From Erythroxylum novogranatense (lineage: Eukaryota > Streptophyta > Magnoliopsida > Malpighiales > Erythroxylaceae): DNA of 64,000 nucleotides. The translations under genes and the position numbers were made by a program. The notes below the pieces were generated by a model. It was not told the origin of the DNA and did not search any database. It saw nothing but the letters and a program-made list of their open reading frames with translations. The stretch lies in assembly GCA_029891385.1 (NCBI GenBank), contig CM057230.1:22882847-22946846 (forward strand), written 5' to 3'. Within the stretch, counting starts at the first letter, position 1, and each line of letters begins with the position of its first letter. Of this stretch, positions 21,826-35,416 are shown in pieces.

Positions 21826-24800
21826 ATAAGAATTTCGTCCTCGAAATTCTCAGTCAACGGTTCACTATGACCGTTATCAATTGACCCTACATGTCCCATA
21901 CACTTTTTCACTCAATGATTCATTTTCTGAAAGGTTACAGTAACCACACTCAGTCAGTTGTTCAGTCACTTATTTGGCTAACTCATAATCACTCATCACT
22001 GTAGACGGATTCAACAAAGCTATCGGTTGGCGATCTCACTCTCTTAACTATCTCACTTGCCATTTCCAGAGCAGCCACTACCTTTGGTTCCGATGCTACG
22101 ACCTAGTTCATTATTTCCGAACCTGCTCACTCATCATGTTTTATCCATCCAATACTTTTTTTTTCACTATACCATCCAATACCTTTTTCTCACTATATAG
22201 AATTATTCCAATAACTTCATTAATACTCCTTTTGCCAATTCTGGGTATACTTTGTCACTATGATACTTCCAATAACATAGTTTCTTTCGTCTGCGACACT
22301 CCCCTTTCCTTTAGTACCGACACAGTGGCACTTATCTATATTTTTCACTATAACCGGTGGTAATCCACTTAACGCGTTTACCCCTTATATTACATGGACT
22401 CTTAGTCCGGATTCAGTGTTCTCTTGACATGTCACTGTTCTATATGTATTTAATTCTTTTTCATTAGTCCGATCCTGATCCACTCCAACTATCCCAAGCA
22501 GTTTTCCTAAGCCCTTTCCTTTGTTTCACTCATCACAAGCATCTCGACTCACTGTTAGTCTTTGCCTCTTATTAGGCATCTTTTTTTTTCTTCTGTGTAA
22601 TACAAGCGTGTACAATTCCATTTTGTATTCACCATTAGTTCGATAATCATTCAGTCAAAACTATATAATGAGGTCATAATCCTCTGCAGTCCAAACACTT
22701 AAGCACCTTTCCTGTTGAACATTCAAATCTATAAGCACTTGAATCTATAATCACTTCGTTTTTTACCCATAGTTATTCAATTTCACTTTCGCATATACTT
22801 ATTAGAATGTCTAGGTTCAACTGTTCACTTTCTTGTTCTAGCACTTTTTTTCGGGTACACATACTTCTTCTTTGAAGCATGCAATATTGTTTTTCCGATT
22901 TCGCTCGCATATTCAGACTCATCATAGGACTCACTACTTTAACTCTTGCACTCTTAACCTTCTCTTTTTTTTTTTACCTTTATCCAGTATCACTGGATCT
23001 ACAACTTCAACTTTCCAGTAACACTTCACAATTACCCATAATCTAATTAACATTCTTTGGAAATCCCAATATCTGTAACGGATCTGTTCATTGCAGCATT
23101 ATCTGTTCACTATTTGAGTTTAGTAGGCAGAATTGTCTGTTCATTTCAGAATTGTCGGTATAGTAGTCATTTATGCCCGTCTTTTTCCTCGAATTAACAC
23201 AATGTATCCTTATAGGAATCTAAAGTCCCCAAGACTTTAAACAATTGCGGCCATAACACCAATACCATTTATCAAAGTCAATTCAATTTATCTTACACCA
23301 TTTTAATATATTGTCTCAGTTCATCGCACACTGCCCACTCTCCAAGGGTATGCTTATCCTCAGTATCAAATTCCTCAATTATTCATATAGTTCTTTTTAC
23401 TTTTCACTATTCAATACTTTCAAACACATTCCGTCTATAAACATAGTCACTACCATTTGCTTTCCTTACATAATTCCCTATTAGGGTCTTGTTGACTTTA
23501 CCATACATCATTTAACTTTTTCATTAAGTCCACAATTAGTGTATTTGCAATCCCTTTATGAAGATAACACTACATCACGTCATTGTCAGCTTTCCTTTAG
23601 GACTTCTTGTCTCTACGAATTTTCTCTTTTCAATTGATTTCCTGTCATTAACATCTACATATGTCAATACCTAATCATCCGTACTTGGATCTCCATAAAT
23701 TCTACTTCATTTGAGTATTTCACTTCGCAGTTCGAGATTATTTTATTCTTCGTTTCAAATCTAGATTTCCCAACAGTTTTGCATCGCATATGGAGATCTA
23801 TTCACTTCACATTGTAATAGAATCATCTCAAATTAAAATTCCACTCACGTAGGTGGATACGTTATATTCCCGTACACACAATGCAGATAACCTCAGTAGT
23901 ATATATTACTTGGTATGTCTAAATCTTCTATTGAGATATGTCTCAATTTCACTTTTAATTTCGTCCATACATATTTTCGATTTGTTCCTGTCATGACCAT
24001 TAGTCTTACAATCGGCATTATACTGTTCACCCCATTCTCATTAGCCAACTAGTTTCCTTAATTGCTTTTCAATCATCCGTGGCATCTCAAAAGCTTAATT
24101 TCAACTATACGCACAATCTCAGTCAGAACAATTTTATGTCATAATGTGAAAGATCAAAACATTCCTTGCACTAAATACACTTTCTTTAACCCTTATACTT
24201 TACTATACATATTACCCGAAATCATTTCATCTTATCCGGAAGCCAATTATTAACCTATATGATTCAGAATTCCACAAAACTCCTTTTCGTTTATGCTAAT
24301 CCTCAAATAGAGGACTGATGCTAGAATATTTTTATTCTCTTTTTGTTCATTTCCTCTCATAAAGGTACATTCAGTCCTCTTATGTCTTACTTTAACCCAT
24401 TATGAACTTTACACTTATAGCCACTCATAGTAGCACATATTTAATCATTCACCGATCATCTCCTCTCTTATTTCCATGTATCTTTCACATATGTTTCATG
24501 ACTTTACTGTCCAATAGATACTCCCAACGGTAAATCAACTTAAATGCGACAACTCTTTTCATATATTACTATCATTGTTTCATTTTCATTTTCATTTTTT
24601 TCCCTAGTTTCATTCCCATATCATTCATGTATCAGCTTGACCTTTTAAGGTCATATCCACTTGGCTTATACAATGTCATCGCATTATTGCCACGTCTCTC
24701 TTTATTTTCCTCTAACAATCCACAATAGGGTATTCACATTGATAGTACGTTCGAGGACATGTCCCCAACCAGAACAAAATCATAGATACTCCACTGTATC

Positions 24801-25716
24801 TCTATCTATTTACCCATCCATTTACCATTTCTGTGTCCATATACATCTTTTCAACCAATCCTGAACTTCCGATACCCAATCAGTAGAAAATTGTCAGTCT
24901 GTCTTTTTCCCTTACAATCTTATTATACTGATTTCCAAACTCTTAGCACCATATTTGCATAACCATTTCAGTCTCAAGCTTATGCGCTCATAATCATACC
25001 CGTTTCACGAGTTCATTTCAGTTTATCTGTACACTTTTATCTCACCATTTCTACTTTTCTTACCCTTCTAGGCACTTTGCTCTTTCAGTTCTAGGTAGAC
25101 CATTACGGTACAATATTGACCTTATTATAATCTCTCTATCATCATCTACCTATGATATCTACTGATATCGAGCACAAATGCAGTGAAGCAATATCTGCCT
25201 GATCGGACCATCTACTTTTTACTCAGTTCTAATGTTTCCCATTTCATCGCATCTACAGTCAGAACTGTAATTCCCTAATCATCCCAGACTTTTCATCTCA
25301 CTTGGTCCTACTATAACCAGTATGCTTCTCATATCTCCAGTGGACTTCTTCCAGTTCTAGACATATTCGTTTTCTGTCGCCGTAATCTTGCCATTTTAAT
25401 CCGGGAATTACTTGTGATATCACTTCTTTCCTTAATCAGTCTAGGCCAACATAGTCATTCTAATCACAGTACATTATAATTCTCATTATTGATGTTTCCT
25501 TTTCTCATTCCTCATTGCCCATACACATTCATGGGCTCACATTCAAATACGGTCTCACTTTTCTCTCACTTAGTCACTTAACACGTATGCACACGTAGGA
25601 TTTCTACTCGTGCGACTCAAACTGGGGATCAGTTGCCACGGTCTGCAACGACACGACTCAAATGCATGCAACCTTAACCGATATTTCAGACTGTGCCCAG
25701 ATACATTCGTACTTCT
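21826..25716 (-). other. RE4 interior, non-coding
   Basis: About 3.9 kb of AT-rich DNA with many short pyrimidine runs. No frame longer than about 75 codons, no protease, polymerase, integrase or gag motif and no clear similarity to the interiors of RE6 or RE7 apart from the two ends. It contains no structure that I can name. Confidence 0.8.
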
Positions 25717-25729
25717 GGCTCTGATACCA
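25717..25729 (-). other. RE4 primer-binding site
   Basis: The minus strand reads TGGTATCAGAGCC four bases from the LTR end, the same tRNA-Met type as RE3. Confidence 0.92.
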
Positions 25730-25733
25730 CAAA

Positions 25734-27761
25734 TGTAGCACCCCACTCTTGCGAGACCCGAACCTGACATCGACGGTGATATCCGAGCCCGCGACCCGCG
25801 AGGGTGGTATGCTAGAGCAGTCAATGCAGTTTAAAACTCATTATGATATTTTAGCTTTTTAAAAATAGTCGAGTGCGCGGAAATAATAAACGATTCATAC
25901 CCGTGATACAAAAACCCTTTTCAGTCATACACTTTATCAAAGATCACATTTCAAACAATATTTATCAATTAGGGCCCTCAAACAATTCAGTACTATTTTT
26001 GCGGAATATAAATTTACACATAATTCAAAATGACACAAATGCAGACGTGAACTGATCCCGACTTCAAACACCGACTCTCTTGCAGTAATCATACTCCCGT
26101 TCCACTAATGGGGTACTCTTCAATACCTGAAAAATAATTGCAATGTTGGGTGAGTTTGCGAACTCAATGAGAAACCATCATCGATGGTCCACCCAACGCA
26201 TGCATATACAATCAATTCATATCATAGCACATATTAACACATTCCAAATTATCCTATGCATTGCCAATTTTACACATATAAGGCGTATCGCCTTTCACAC
26301 AAATCACATTTAATCTTTCATATATATGATGCACATGTGACACTTTTCCATTTTCATTTCGTTGTTGTGACCGTGCGCCTGAATTGTCCCAGTGACGGGC
26401 ATATTGCGTTGAGCCTGAGGCTCTGATACTCGTTAGGCGTGATATGCCCCGATACATTGAGCGGTGGCTCTGTAAACGATAGACCAGAGGTCTGTGCGTT
26501 GAGCTTAAAGCTCTCATATACGTTGGGCATAGCCCTGATCATCGAGCTGAAGCTCGGAATTACGTTGGTTCCACCGGTCACAACTGCCATTATATGATCA
26601 TGCAATTATGCATGAATGCATATGCCTCGTTTTCCAATAATTTGTGTCACAACCTAATACACTAGGTCCAATATCGCATTTAACCAATTCACTTTCAATT
26701 ATGCACATTTAACACTTCTATAACACATTCCAAATATTTCGAACACCTGTGGTTCGAAATCAATCAAAACAAACACACATAATCCTTCCTTAACTCCACA
26801 TGGCAATCATACATGAAATTAAACACATATAGGTTAAGAAACCAACTAGGTTACTCACCTATTACTTCCGAGCTAATGCCGGGAAGTCTCTACTACGTTG
26901 GTCGATCGACGCTCCAGTTGGGCCTCTATTTAAGCTTTTAACCCTTCAATTCTTCTTCACTTCTTCTAACTACCTCACCAACCCTCCACTTCACTTTAGC
27001 CATACGATCACCATCATAAAAAGGGGTGGAGAGGAAGGCTCTTAAAGTAGAAAAGAAAAAGGGGAAGCAACGATAAGGCTAAAGCCAAAGGAGAAGCCAA
27101 GGCAAACTATGAAGATTTCGGTGGGATGAAGGAATAAACTCAATCTTTTTCATTCTTTCCCCTTTAAGAGATCCGTGCGTGAATGGATGAGAAATAATAA
27201 GAGTAGTCAATGACTTGAAGCATATCGTGAATGATGCAACCAAAGAAGACAAAAACAAGTAAGGATTGGAGGACACTTGTCACTTTAAAAAGAAAAAACA
27301 AAATAGACAAAAGACAAAAGTCAATAACTAAACTTTAATCAATTAATTTCAATTCCTTATTGCATTTTCCATGGTCCCACGGTTAACCCTATAGCCCAAG
27401 TCCACTTAACAAAAACTTTCAATACTAAAACCAACCGGTTCGCAACTTGACAATTTTTTTCTTGGTCCGGGAATTTTCTCCGGAAAATTCCAGAAAAATT
27501 CCTAAAAAATCCCTTAAAATATAAAACACTCAATGGCGCACTCAGAATAATTTTTCAAACCCAATAACCATGTTAATCACAGTAAAACTCCATTAGTCAC
27601 AAAAACCGGGAATGCCATGTATGCATGTACAGTAATTTCATGTGCACAGATTTCACCGTTCACTAGTGCCAGTATGCATGGACAATACGAATAAATCCCT
27701 ATCAATCTCTTCCTATGCCAATTTACTATTTTACCTTTCCAGTAGGGGGTGGGATGTTACA
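25734..27761 (-). repeat. RE4 5' LTR (right copy)
   Basis: Partner of 19785-21811. It contains the matching hairpin array at 26364-26584 with intact outer stem and one eroded unit (GAGCGGTGGCTC) and the same predicted splice sites. Confidence 0.95.
26364..26584. repeat. Hairpin array, RE4 right LTR
   Basis: Same layout as the left-LTR array, including GTTGTGACCG and CGGTCACAAC closing arms. Differences sit in CCAG and CCTG words (CCAGTGG to CGGTGG, CCTGTG to CTGTG). Confidence 0.9.
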
Positions 27762-28050
27762 ACTTGGGCGTATGTGTATGAGTAAGAAATGGATAAGAGT
27801 TTGTGAGGATAAGATTGATCTTGTGAGAATGTGAGCATGATGTGTTTGTCTTTCATGAATTATTTGACGAATCTAAATGATTGTTTGATTGAGGTGATGA
27901 GTTATATGATTGAATTAGTGAGAGTGTGATATTGATGGGAATAAGTGTTCATGAATTATTCGAGGAAATTACAGTGACTATTTGATTTAAGTGTCAAGAG
28001 TATGATTGATTTTTAGATTGTGTGTATGGAAATTAAGATTAGAAATTCAT
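27762..28050 (+). other. RE3 interior between RE4 and RE5
   Basis: The first five bases are the right ACTTG duplication of RE4. The rest is purine-rich non-coding RE3 interior ending in TTCAT, the RE5 target duplication. I see no gene in it. Confidence 0.85.
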
Positions 28051-28904
28051 TGTTGGGACCCGATCCGGGAACCGGATCCCAACCGAAAAACGGAAACGAA
28101 AAAGTGAAACAAAGTGCGGAAAGTCGCGAATTGGAATACGAATAACAAAGTGGAGACAAGCGAAAAAGTCAAACTGAAACCAACATCGACATCCGTTTCA
28201 AACACGAAGCATAGCAAACTAATCGCGTTGGAAACACTAAGACATTCCAAATCCGGTCTAAATTTTTTTTTTCATTCCTATTAATCATTCCTTTTCTCTT
28301 TAATCAATCTCCTACAACTCAAAACAATACAATTTCCCATTTGGAAATTTAACCATTCCAAACTCACTAAGCTTTTTCCATAAGCTCAATTCACTTTTAA
28401 TCGTGCAGAACTTAATCCCATCTTAAAACCCTCATTCTTATTATAACTTTGCCATAACCCGATTTTCTCGAAAATCGGGCAAAGATAACTACTGTATTTT
28501 GACAGCCAAAAATTTCTGCAAATCAAAACACACTTCTATAATCTCAACCAATCATACAGAGTCATCGGACCTCCCGTCCGGCATCCTAACGTCAGCAGAA
28601 CACACATCTACCTAACACTTCAATAATTCTCAATCCAATTCCATCATCATAAATAACCTTATTTACACATATCTCAAAATCAAACTACCAATTCATAATT
28701 CGACTCAAACCACTCAGATTCATATAATCTACCATGATCTACTTACGTAATCCCATATTCATAATCATACATAAATTCGAATACATCAAGAACTAAATAC
28801 TTCATACGCATAAATGGCATTCCAAGCCATATACAAATTACAAAAAAACATATAAATGTCGAACTGACGTCTTAACCGCATTCATCCAATCTCCTGCTCG
28901 AAAC

Positions 28905-31605
28905 CTAGAGATGGGGTTGAAAGGGGGGGTGAGCTCGACAGCTCAATGGGTAACATATTTATCAATGAAAACATAAGTGAAAATTGTCTTTTCAAACTTT
29001 TCAAACCTTTCCCATTCGGAAATTTTATTCAAAAACTCATTTTCAAGCTTTTCAAGACATTCATAAACCTTCATCAACATTTTCTAAGATTATTCTCAAC
29101 ATCTTCATTTATTTCAAAACATTCATAAACAGTTTCCGAAATTTCATGATTGACAAATCACTCTCATTTCTCAAATTCTCAAACTTTTCACAAATCATGC
29201 ACAATTTTAAATATGAATGCATCACATCGAAGAAGTGTCACGTACATAAACAAAATTCAAAAAAAACATGTAACATAACAGAATGGTTTGATGTTGGACC
29301 CCACACCCCACCCGTAGGTGTTTGCAGGTTATACTGCGGCGTGTGTTTGCGGGTTATACCGCGGCATCCAACACAAAACACATAACACATTAAATGGTTT
29401 GAGTAGGTCCTAACATAACGAATTGCACGTTCGCATAGAGCGGTTCATGCGATCAGAAAGAGGGAGTCCAAATTGAGCTCTAAGCCACTTCATGGGCACC
29501 GGGAGAAGGCTTTTAACACGAGACCAAAGGTAATCGACTCAACTTAAGGGACCTAACCCAAACCCACATAACACATATCATACATCAAAAATCAAATTGC
29601 CCAAAGGCACATTTCAAAAGCTTGATTTTTAAACTTCACATAACTCACATACATGCATATTACAATTCTCCATATATTTGTCATCGGACAAAAAAATATA
29701 ATCACAATCCATCACCACTCATGACAATCAAAACCTCAATCAATTCACACAATTAAGTAACAAAGTATGCCACACCTTTGATACTTTATCAAATCATTAA
29801 AACAATTTTAACTCGAAAATCGCATCAAATCTCATCAAATCATTTATAACATTGATTTCACTCATGGTAGCCATTCCTTATAAAATTCAAAACATGATGA
29901 CTAATAACTTCGTAAAAATCATTGTTCATTCGGAAATCAAGATTTTCAATTAAAAAAAACAATCGGAAATCGCAATGTATTTTATCAATCAATCCCAATA
30001 TATCGAAATCATAATTATCAAGCACTTTTATAAGCGATATGTTTATCATTTTATAACACTTTCAAAAGCTTTGAAAATCATAATTGTCAAACACTTATAT
30101 ACTTAAACCATATTTTCTAAACAATTTCAAAAGCATTTTTTTTGGAATCAAAAACTCTCAACATTTCTACACAATTCCAAACGCTTTTCGGAAATCGTTC
30201 TTTTCAACATTTAAGTAACCTTTATTTTCTAACAATTTCAAACACAACTTTGTCAAACATTTTTTTGAAAACAAGTTAGGAAATCGTAAACTTTTCAAAC
30301 ACTTTTATAAACACTATTTTGTAACCAATGCCGAGAGAATTCGGAAATCCTAAGTTGTTCAAACATTTTCTATAGAAGACATTTTAACAATATTTGAAAA
30401 GTCCTCATTTTTTTTCAAACTTTTCCGTAACCAATATTGTATAAACACTTTCAAACATATTCGGAAACCATAATTTCTTTCAAAAGGAGTAAATTCAAAC
30501 CTAAAGAATTTCTCAATTTTCAAGATTAAAGAATACAACATTTCCTAACTTATCAATCATTCAAGACTTGTACAAATTTTAAACCCATTTGAAAATAAAT
30601 AAAAGTCGATACTTTCCTTCTTAAATTTTATCAAATCACTTAAAATCAAATAATGCAAAAATCAATACATTTTCATTCACTTAATCAAACACTTTTACCA
30701 ATATCTCCAATTAAAAAACATTTACTTTAAACAACTTTGTTAATTTAGTTAGATAAGTCAAACCTCAAGTAATAAATTTTTTAATTAAACTTCCAAACTC
30801 AATAAATGCAACAATTTTTCATAATTCTTCAATTCTTTGGAATCATTTATCAAATTATTTCTAAAACATCAATTTACAAATCTTTTATCCTCTTCTTGCT
30901 TTTCCCAAAGATAAACAATAATTTTTTCAAAACATTTCTCATTCTTGATTTTGATTGATTTTTTTTTCAAACTCCTACAAAACTTTATGATTCAAAAATA
31001 AATACATTCAAACATAAACAATATTTGCTATTCAATTTCAAAAGCATTCGGAAATCAGAAAATTCGTATTCTAAAAATATAAACTATCCATTTTCAAATA
31101 TTTCTCTTCTACGTTGAACAAACAATTGTTCAATTTCATCAAAATATTCAAAACAATGACTTTACAAGAAAATCCCTTTCACTTTCTTGAATTCCAAAGA
31201 GCACATATAAAGTTTATAATTCCAAAAATAAATATGATACCCACCTCATTTTCTTGCTAGAAACTTTTCCAAAGTTTCAATTCCTCCATTACTTCTTTCC
31301 TTCATCCAAGCTAAAGGTTCCTAAACCAAAATCACCAATTTCAAAATCACAAAAACATAAGGACTAAAATGAACTATAGAAACCCCATACTCATCATAAT
31401 TCCAAACTTTCTAAATCAATACACTTCCAAAATTCCAAAATCCCCAAATTCAAGACGAAAACCCAAACCCATTCATAATCAAAATTAAATCAATCTAACA
31501 TGAAATCTCCCAAAATTTATCATGGAATTAACAAACCCATAACATTTTCCATAGATCTAAACCAAGGATTCAAGAACAACTCAAATATCAAGGTTCATCT
31601 CTTAC
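28905..31605 (-). other. RE5 predicted spliced leader
   Basis: Sites: donor GTAAGAGATG at 31605, acceptor GGTTTAG ending 31321, exon 31320-31245 (76 nt as in RE3), donor GTGGGTATC at 31244, acceptor ATCTCTAG ending 28905. Introns are 285 and 2340 nt; the first matches the 286 nt of RE3. Confidence 0.57.
29290..29375. repeat. Paired palindromes in RE5 intron 2
   Basis: GCAGGTTATACTGC and GCGGGTTATACCGC occur in tandem within a repeat of about 25 bases. The two differ at both arms in a way that keeps pairing. Confidence 0.8.
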
Positions 31606-31732
31606 CTTCATCTTCTCAAATTTCGAATTTTCTTGCTCTAAGATGAAGCTTTCATCTTCTTCCTTCCATTCTTCTTGAATCATGGTCGAAATTCCCCCAA
31701 AAACCCCATAAAAATCGAAGCACCAAGCTTCC

Positions 31733-31773
31733 TTTCTTCTTCTTCTTCTTCTTCTTCTTCTTCTTCTTCTTCT
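31733..31773. repeat. TTC microsatellite in RE5
   Basis: About 13 TTC triplets in the region corresponding to the purine-rich first exon in sense orientation. Confidence 0.9.
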
Positions 31774-32559
31774 CCTCTCACGGCTACTCCTTCTCTCCCT
31801 CTCTTCTTCTTTTATCTTCTATTTTCTTCTCTTCTTTTCTACTTATTTCGTGACTCTCCAGACCTCCAAACGGCAGCACAAGATGTGTTTCATGCCAGGT
31901 CATTAAAATGGGAGGAAAAGACCATAATGCCCCTCCTTTTAAGTGAAATCCCAAAATACCCCTGCACAGGATTTTGAAAAACTGACTACTTGCGTCCTGT
32001 TTTCAAGCATCTAAACGAAATAATTTGGACAAACTTTCTTCTTAAAAATTGTTCCTATCGATCTTACGAATCCAACGCCACTGACGGCGCTCAATTCGGA
32101 TCTAAAACGAAGAAGTTATGGCCGAATTACTAACTGACCTGTACAAAATCCGAAACTGAACATTAACATAACTTCAGTCTAGAAAATAACAATCTTAGGG
32201 ATGAAATTAAATTTCGATCCCTTCATAAGAGTTGTAGCCCTATATCTTAACTTTATTTTCCCTCAAGAATCAACTCAATCGGAGTTGTAAAGCTCCCGAA
32301 AATTGCAAAATACTGAACTAAGTTCAGAAAATTATCCAACTTATAACCTATAACCAAATCTCTTACTTTGGTTCAATCAATCTCTTTCCATTTAATCTCC
32401 TAAAAAATCATAATTCTTGATAAAAATGAACGTAATTGTATTAGGAATCCAACGCTTCGAGAATCAAATCAATCGGATGTCGGACGAAGGAATTATAAGC
32501 AAAAGATTACGAAAGGGATCGGATAAAGAAACAAAGTAACGGAACATCAAAACTGAACT

Positions 32560-33215
32560 TTTCCAAAATCATATCTCTCGATCCCGAACTTGGAATTTGA
32601 CAAATTTAGTGTCAATAGAAATATCAAAGGAAGCTCTACAACTTCCCTGAAGAACTCAAAATCAAATTAGGTCTCTAAAGAGGTTGAAAACTCAATCAAA
32701 GATTCTGTCCAAAACAACTTTTCTTAAACGACTTCCAATTTTTAATCGCTCATAACTCCTAGCCCCGATATCGAAAAATTGCAAACTTTATATCAATGAA
32801 AAGATAAAAACTTTAATGAATACCACTTACTCTAATTCAAAATAAATCCATACGACGAGTGGCCTCGAAGCATAGAACACACAAATCTATACTTCATAGC
32901 ATTTTCAAACAAAGCATATCTTCAGAATTTCATATCTCTCAATCCCGACGTCGAAAAATAGCAAACTTTATGTCCACAAAAAGCTCTCGACAGAGGCTAC
33001 AAGTTTCATGTTGATCATTTTCTCGAATTTTCCTAAATCAAAAGTCAACTTTTTCCTCAAAAGTCAAACTTCGCGAACTTTGGTGATCATAACTCTCACT
33101 CCCGATATCGAAAAATATCAAACTTTATGGCTACAGAAAGCTCTTGACATAATCTACAAGTTTCCAGAAGATCATTTTCTCAAATTTGGCTTAAATCAAA
33201 AGGTCAACTTTCTTA
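32560..33215 (-). repeat. Degenerate repeats in RE5 U3
   Basis: A module with CATAACTC, CGATATCGAAAAAT, CAAACTTTAT, AGCTCT and ATCATTTTCTC recurs at about 32560, 32750, 32928 and 33090. Related words are in RE3 at about 15340-15430. Confidence 0.7.
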
Positions 33216-33463
33216 ATTTTTCACATTCTCTTACTTTCTTTCTTTACTTTTCTACTTCCATTTCATTCGCCCATTCACTTAAACTTTCATAACCTAAGCA
33301 AAACGACTCAAATGTCAAAACCCTCAAAGCGAATCAATTCTTTTTTCTCATCAATTTCCTTTAAATATAAAATTCATCTAATACACAAAACATACATTAA
33401 AACACTCATTCAAGTTCTTTAATATTTCTAAATTTCATTTAGAGATCGGGGTCCAACATTCAT

Positions 33464-33745
33464 GATGAGGTTGGATGATTTGGCTTCGAATATATAGGAG
33501 ATGCAATAGCAGAATACTTGGAAGATGAGCTTGGTGATAGAAATATGTGTATTGATATGGTATGGGTGCTATGTGACTCAAGAATTGAGAAATTGTGAAG
33601 AGATTGAGAATATGTATGATGGGGACATTAGATGAGAAAAGTGATTGACTATGATTTATTGGAAAGAAATTAGTTAAGAGATAGTGTCACTTGATAATGT
33701 CTAAGAGGAATTTCGTGGGCGAAATTCTTTTAAGAGGGGGAGAAT
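33464..33745 (+). other. RE3 interior, 3' segment with polypurine tract
   Basis: Non-coding interior ending in TAAGAGGGGGAGAAT (33731-33745) before the 3' LTR. GAATTTCG and CGAAATTC form an 8-bp palindrome around TGGG just upstream. Confidence 0.87.
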
Positions 33746-34612
33746 TGTTGGACCCCGATCTTTTGATGGAAATTAGAATTATTAAAATGGAATTCAATGA
33801 GTGTGTTTGTATAGGTATTGTGTTGTAGATGTTATTGTATTTAAAGGAGATTGATGAGAAATGAAGTGATTAATTTTGATGACTTTGAAAATTTAGTACA
33901 GTTGTATGAGTTATGAAATTCAAACTGAATTAGTTGATTGAAATGGAAGTTAAAAATCAAGAAATAGAAAGTGAAAGTGTAAAATTTTGAAGAAATTAGA
34001 AAGTTTGACTTTTTGGAGTAAAGAGTTGACTTTTGATTTAGGCAGATTTTGAGAAAATGATCTACATAAAATTTGTAGCTTATGTTGAGAGCTTTTCGTA
34101 GCCATAAAGTATGCTATTTTTCGATATCGGGATTGAAAGTTATGATCTTTGAAAGTTAAGTGTATTTTGCCTTGATTTTGAAAAATGCTCTAAGTGTAGG
34201 ATTGTATATGTTGTGTTTTGAGGCGATTTCCGTACTGTTGTGGTTTAAATTGGAGTAAATCGTTACGTGAAAGTTATAGAGAATTTAAATAGCTTTAAAA
34301 TGATGTATAATATGCGATTCTTGGTTGTGGAGGTTGAAAGATATGATAATGTGAAATTTGGATATTGCTTAGGTGATGGCTATCAGGGCAGAAACTTCGA
34401 TTGAAAAATTAACTTAGCTAGAGGTTGAATTTGCTTTGGAGTTCTCATGAACATTGTAGAGCTTATTTTTATCTTTCCATTGATATAAGGCACGAAAATA
34501 TTGGACAAGGGAGTAGAAAGTTATGATTGTTAGAAGTTCTGATGTTGTTTAGTGTGAAGCTGATTGATCAGTCAGTTTGTGTGGAGTTTTTGACTTATTT
34601 AGAGGTCGATCT
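33746..34612 (+). repeat. RE3 3' LTR, first segment
   Basis: Matches 15039-15905 almost base for base and is interrupted by RE6 after GGTCGATCT. It resumes at 46702. Confidence 0.95.
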
Positions 34613-35215
34613 TGTAGCACCCCACTCCCGCGAGACCCGAACCCGACATCGACGGTGATATCTGAGCCCGCGACCATGAGGTGGTATCTAGTAAGGCGAT
34701 CAATGCGATGTAAAAAACTCACTATGATATATTTTTTTGTTTGAAACAATCGAGTCTTGGAATTAAGAATAAACGATTCGCCCGTGATACGAAAACCCAT
34801 TTCAGTCATACACTTTATCAAAGATCACTTTTCAAACAATATTTATCAATTAGGGCCCTCAAACAATTCAGTACCATTTTCATGAATATAAATTTACACA
34901 TAAGTCAAAATCACACAAATCTGAGACGTGAACTGATCCCGACCTTAACTTTGACTTGCAATTGGTACTCATACTCCCGTGCCCAACGGGGTACTCTTCG
35001 ATCCCTGAAAAATATTTGCAATGTTGGGTGAGTTTGCGAACTCAGTGAGAAACCATCATCGATGGTTCACTCAATTCACGCATATTCAATCAATTTACCA
35101 AATATCACATACTATCACAATTCACAAATGTAAATCATATCACCTTTCACACCATCCATATTTAATCATACCATTTATGCAATGAACATGTGACATTTTT
35201 CATTTTTATTACGTT

Positions 35216-35416
35216 GTTGTGACCGTGCGCCTGAAACTGTCCCAGTGATGGGCACATTGCGTTGAGCCAGTGGCTCTGAAAATATTAGGCTTGAAGCCCT
35301 GATACATTGAGCCTGAGGCTCTGAATACGTTGGACTCGAGGTCTCGTGCGTTGGTGAAAGCTCTCATATACGTTGGGTGTGATATGCCCTGATACATTGG
35401 CTGCTCCGGTCACAAC
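35216..35416. repeat. Hairpin array, RE6 left LTR
   Basis: GTTGTGACCG and CGGTCACAAC close the array. Inner units include GAGCCAGTGGCTC, GGCTTGAAGCC, GAGCCTGAGGCTC and GGGTGTGATATGCCC. Two units that are perfect in the right LTR (GGACCTGAGGTCC, GAGCTGAAAGCTC) are broken here. Confidence 0.9.

Larger units (their letters stand above)
19785..27761 (-). mobile_element. RE4: LARD-like non-autonomous LTR element
   Basis: Two LTRs of 2027 and 2028 bp flank a 3.9-kb interior. On the minus strand the interior begins with a primer-binding site next to the right LTR and ends with a polypurine tract next to the left LTR. I find no gag or pol remnant in any frame, so it fits a large retrotransposon derivative. 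Its LTR start and several internal modules match the RE2 LTR, making an RE2-type element its likely helper. Confidence 0.94.
28051..33458 (-). mobile_element. RE5: 5.4-kb solo LTR
   Basis: In sense orientation it starts TGTTGGACCCCGATC and ends CGGGTCCCAACA. It is flanked by TTCAT at 28046-28050 and 33459-33463. There is no primer-binding site, interior or second LTR, so it is a solo LTR left by LTR-LTR recombination. It resembles the RE3 LTR in its U3 region, exon 2 and terminus, but intron 2 is about 2.3 kb against 0.7 kb in RE3. Confidence 0.92.
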
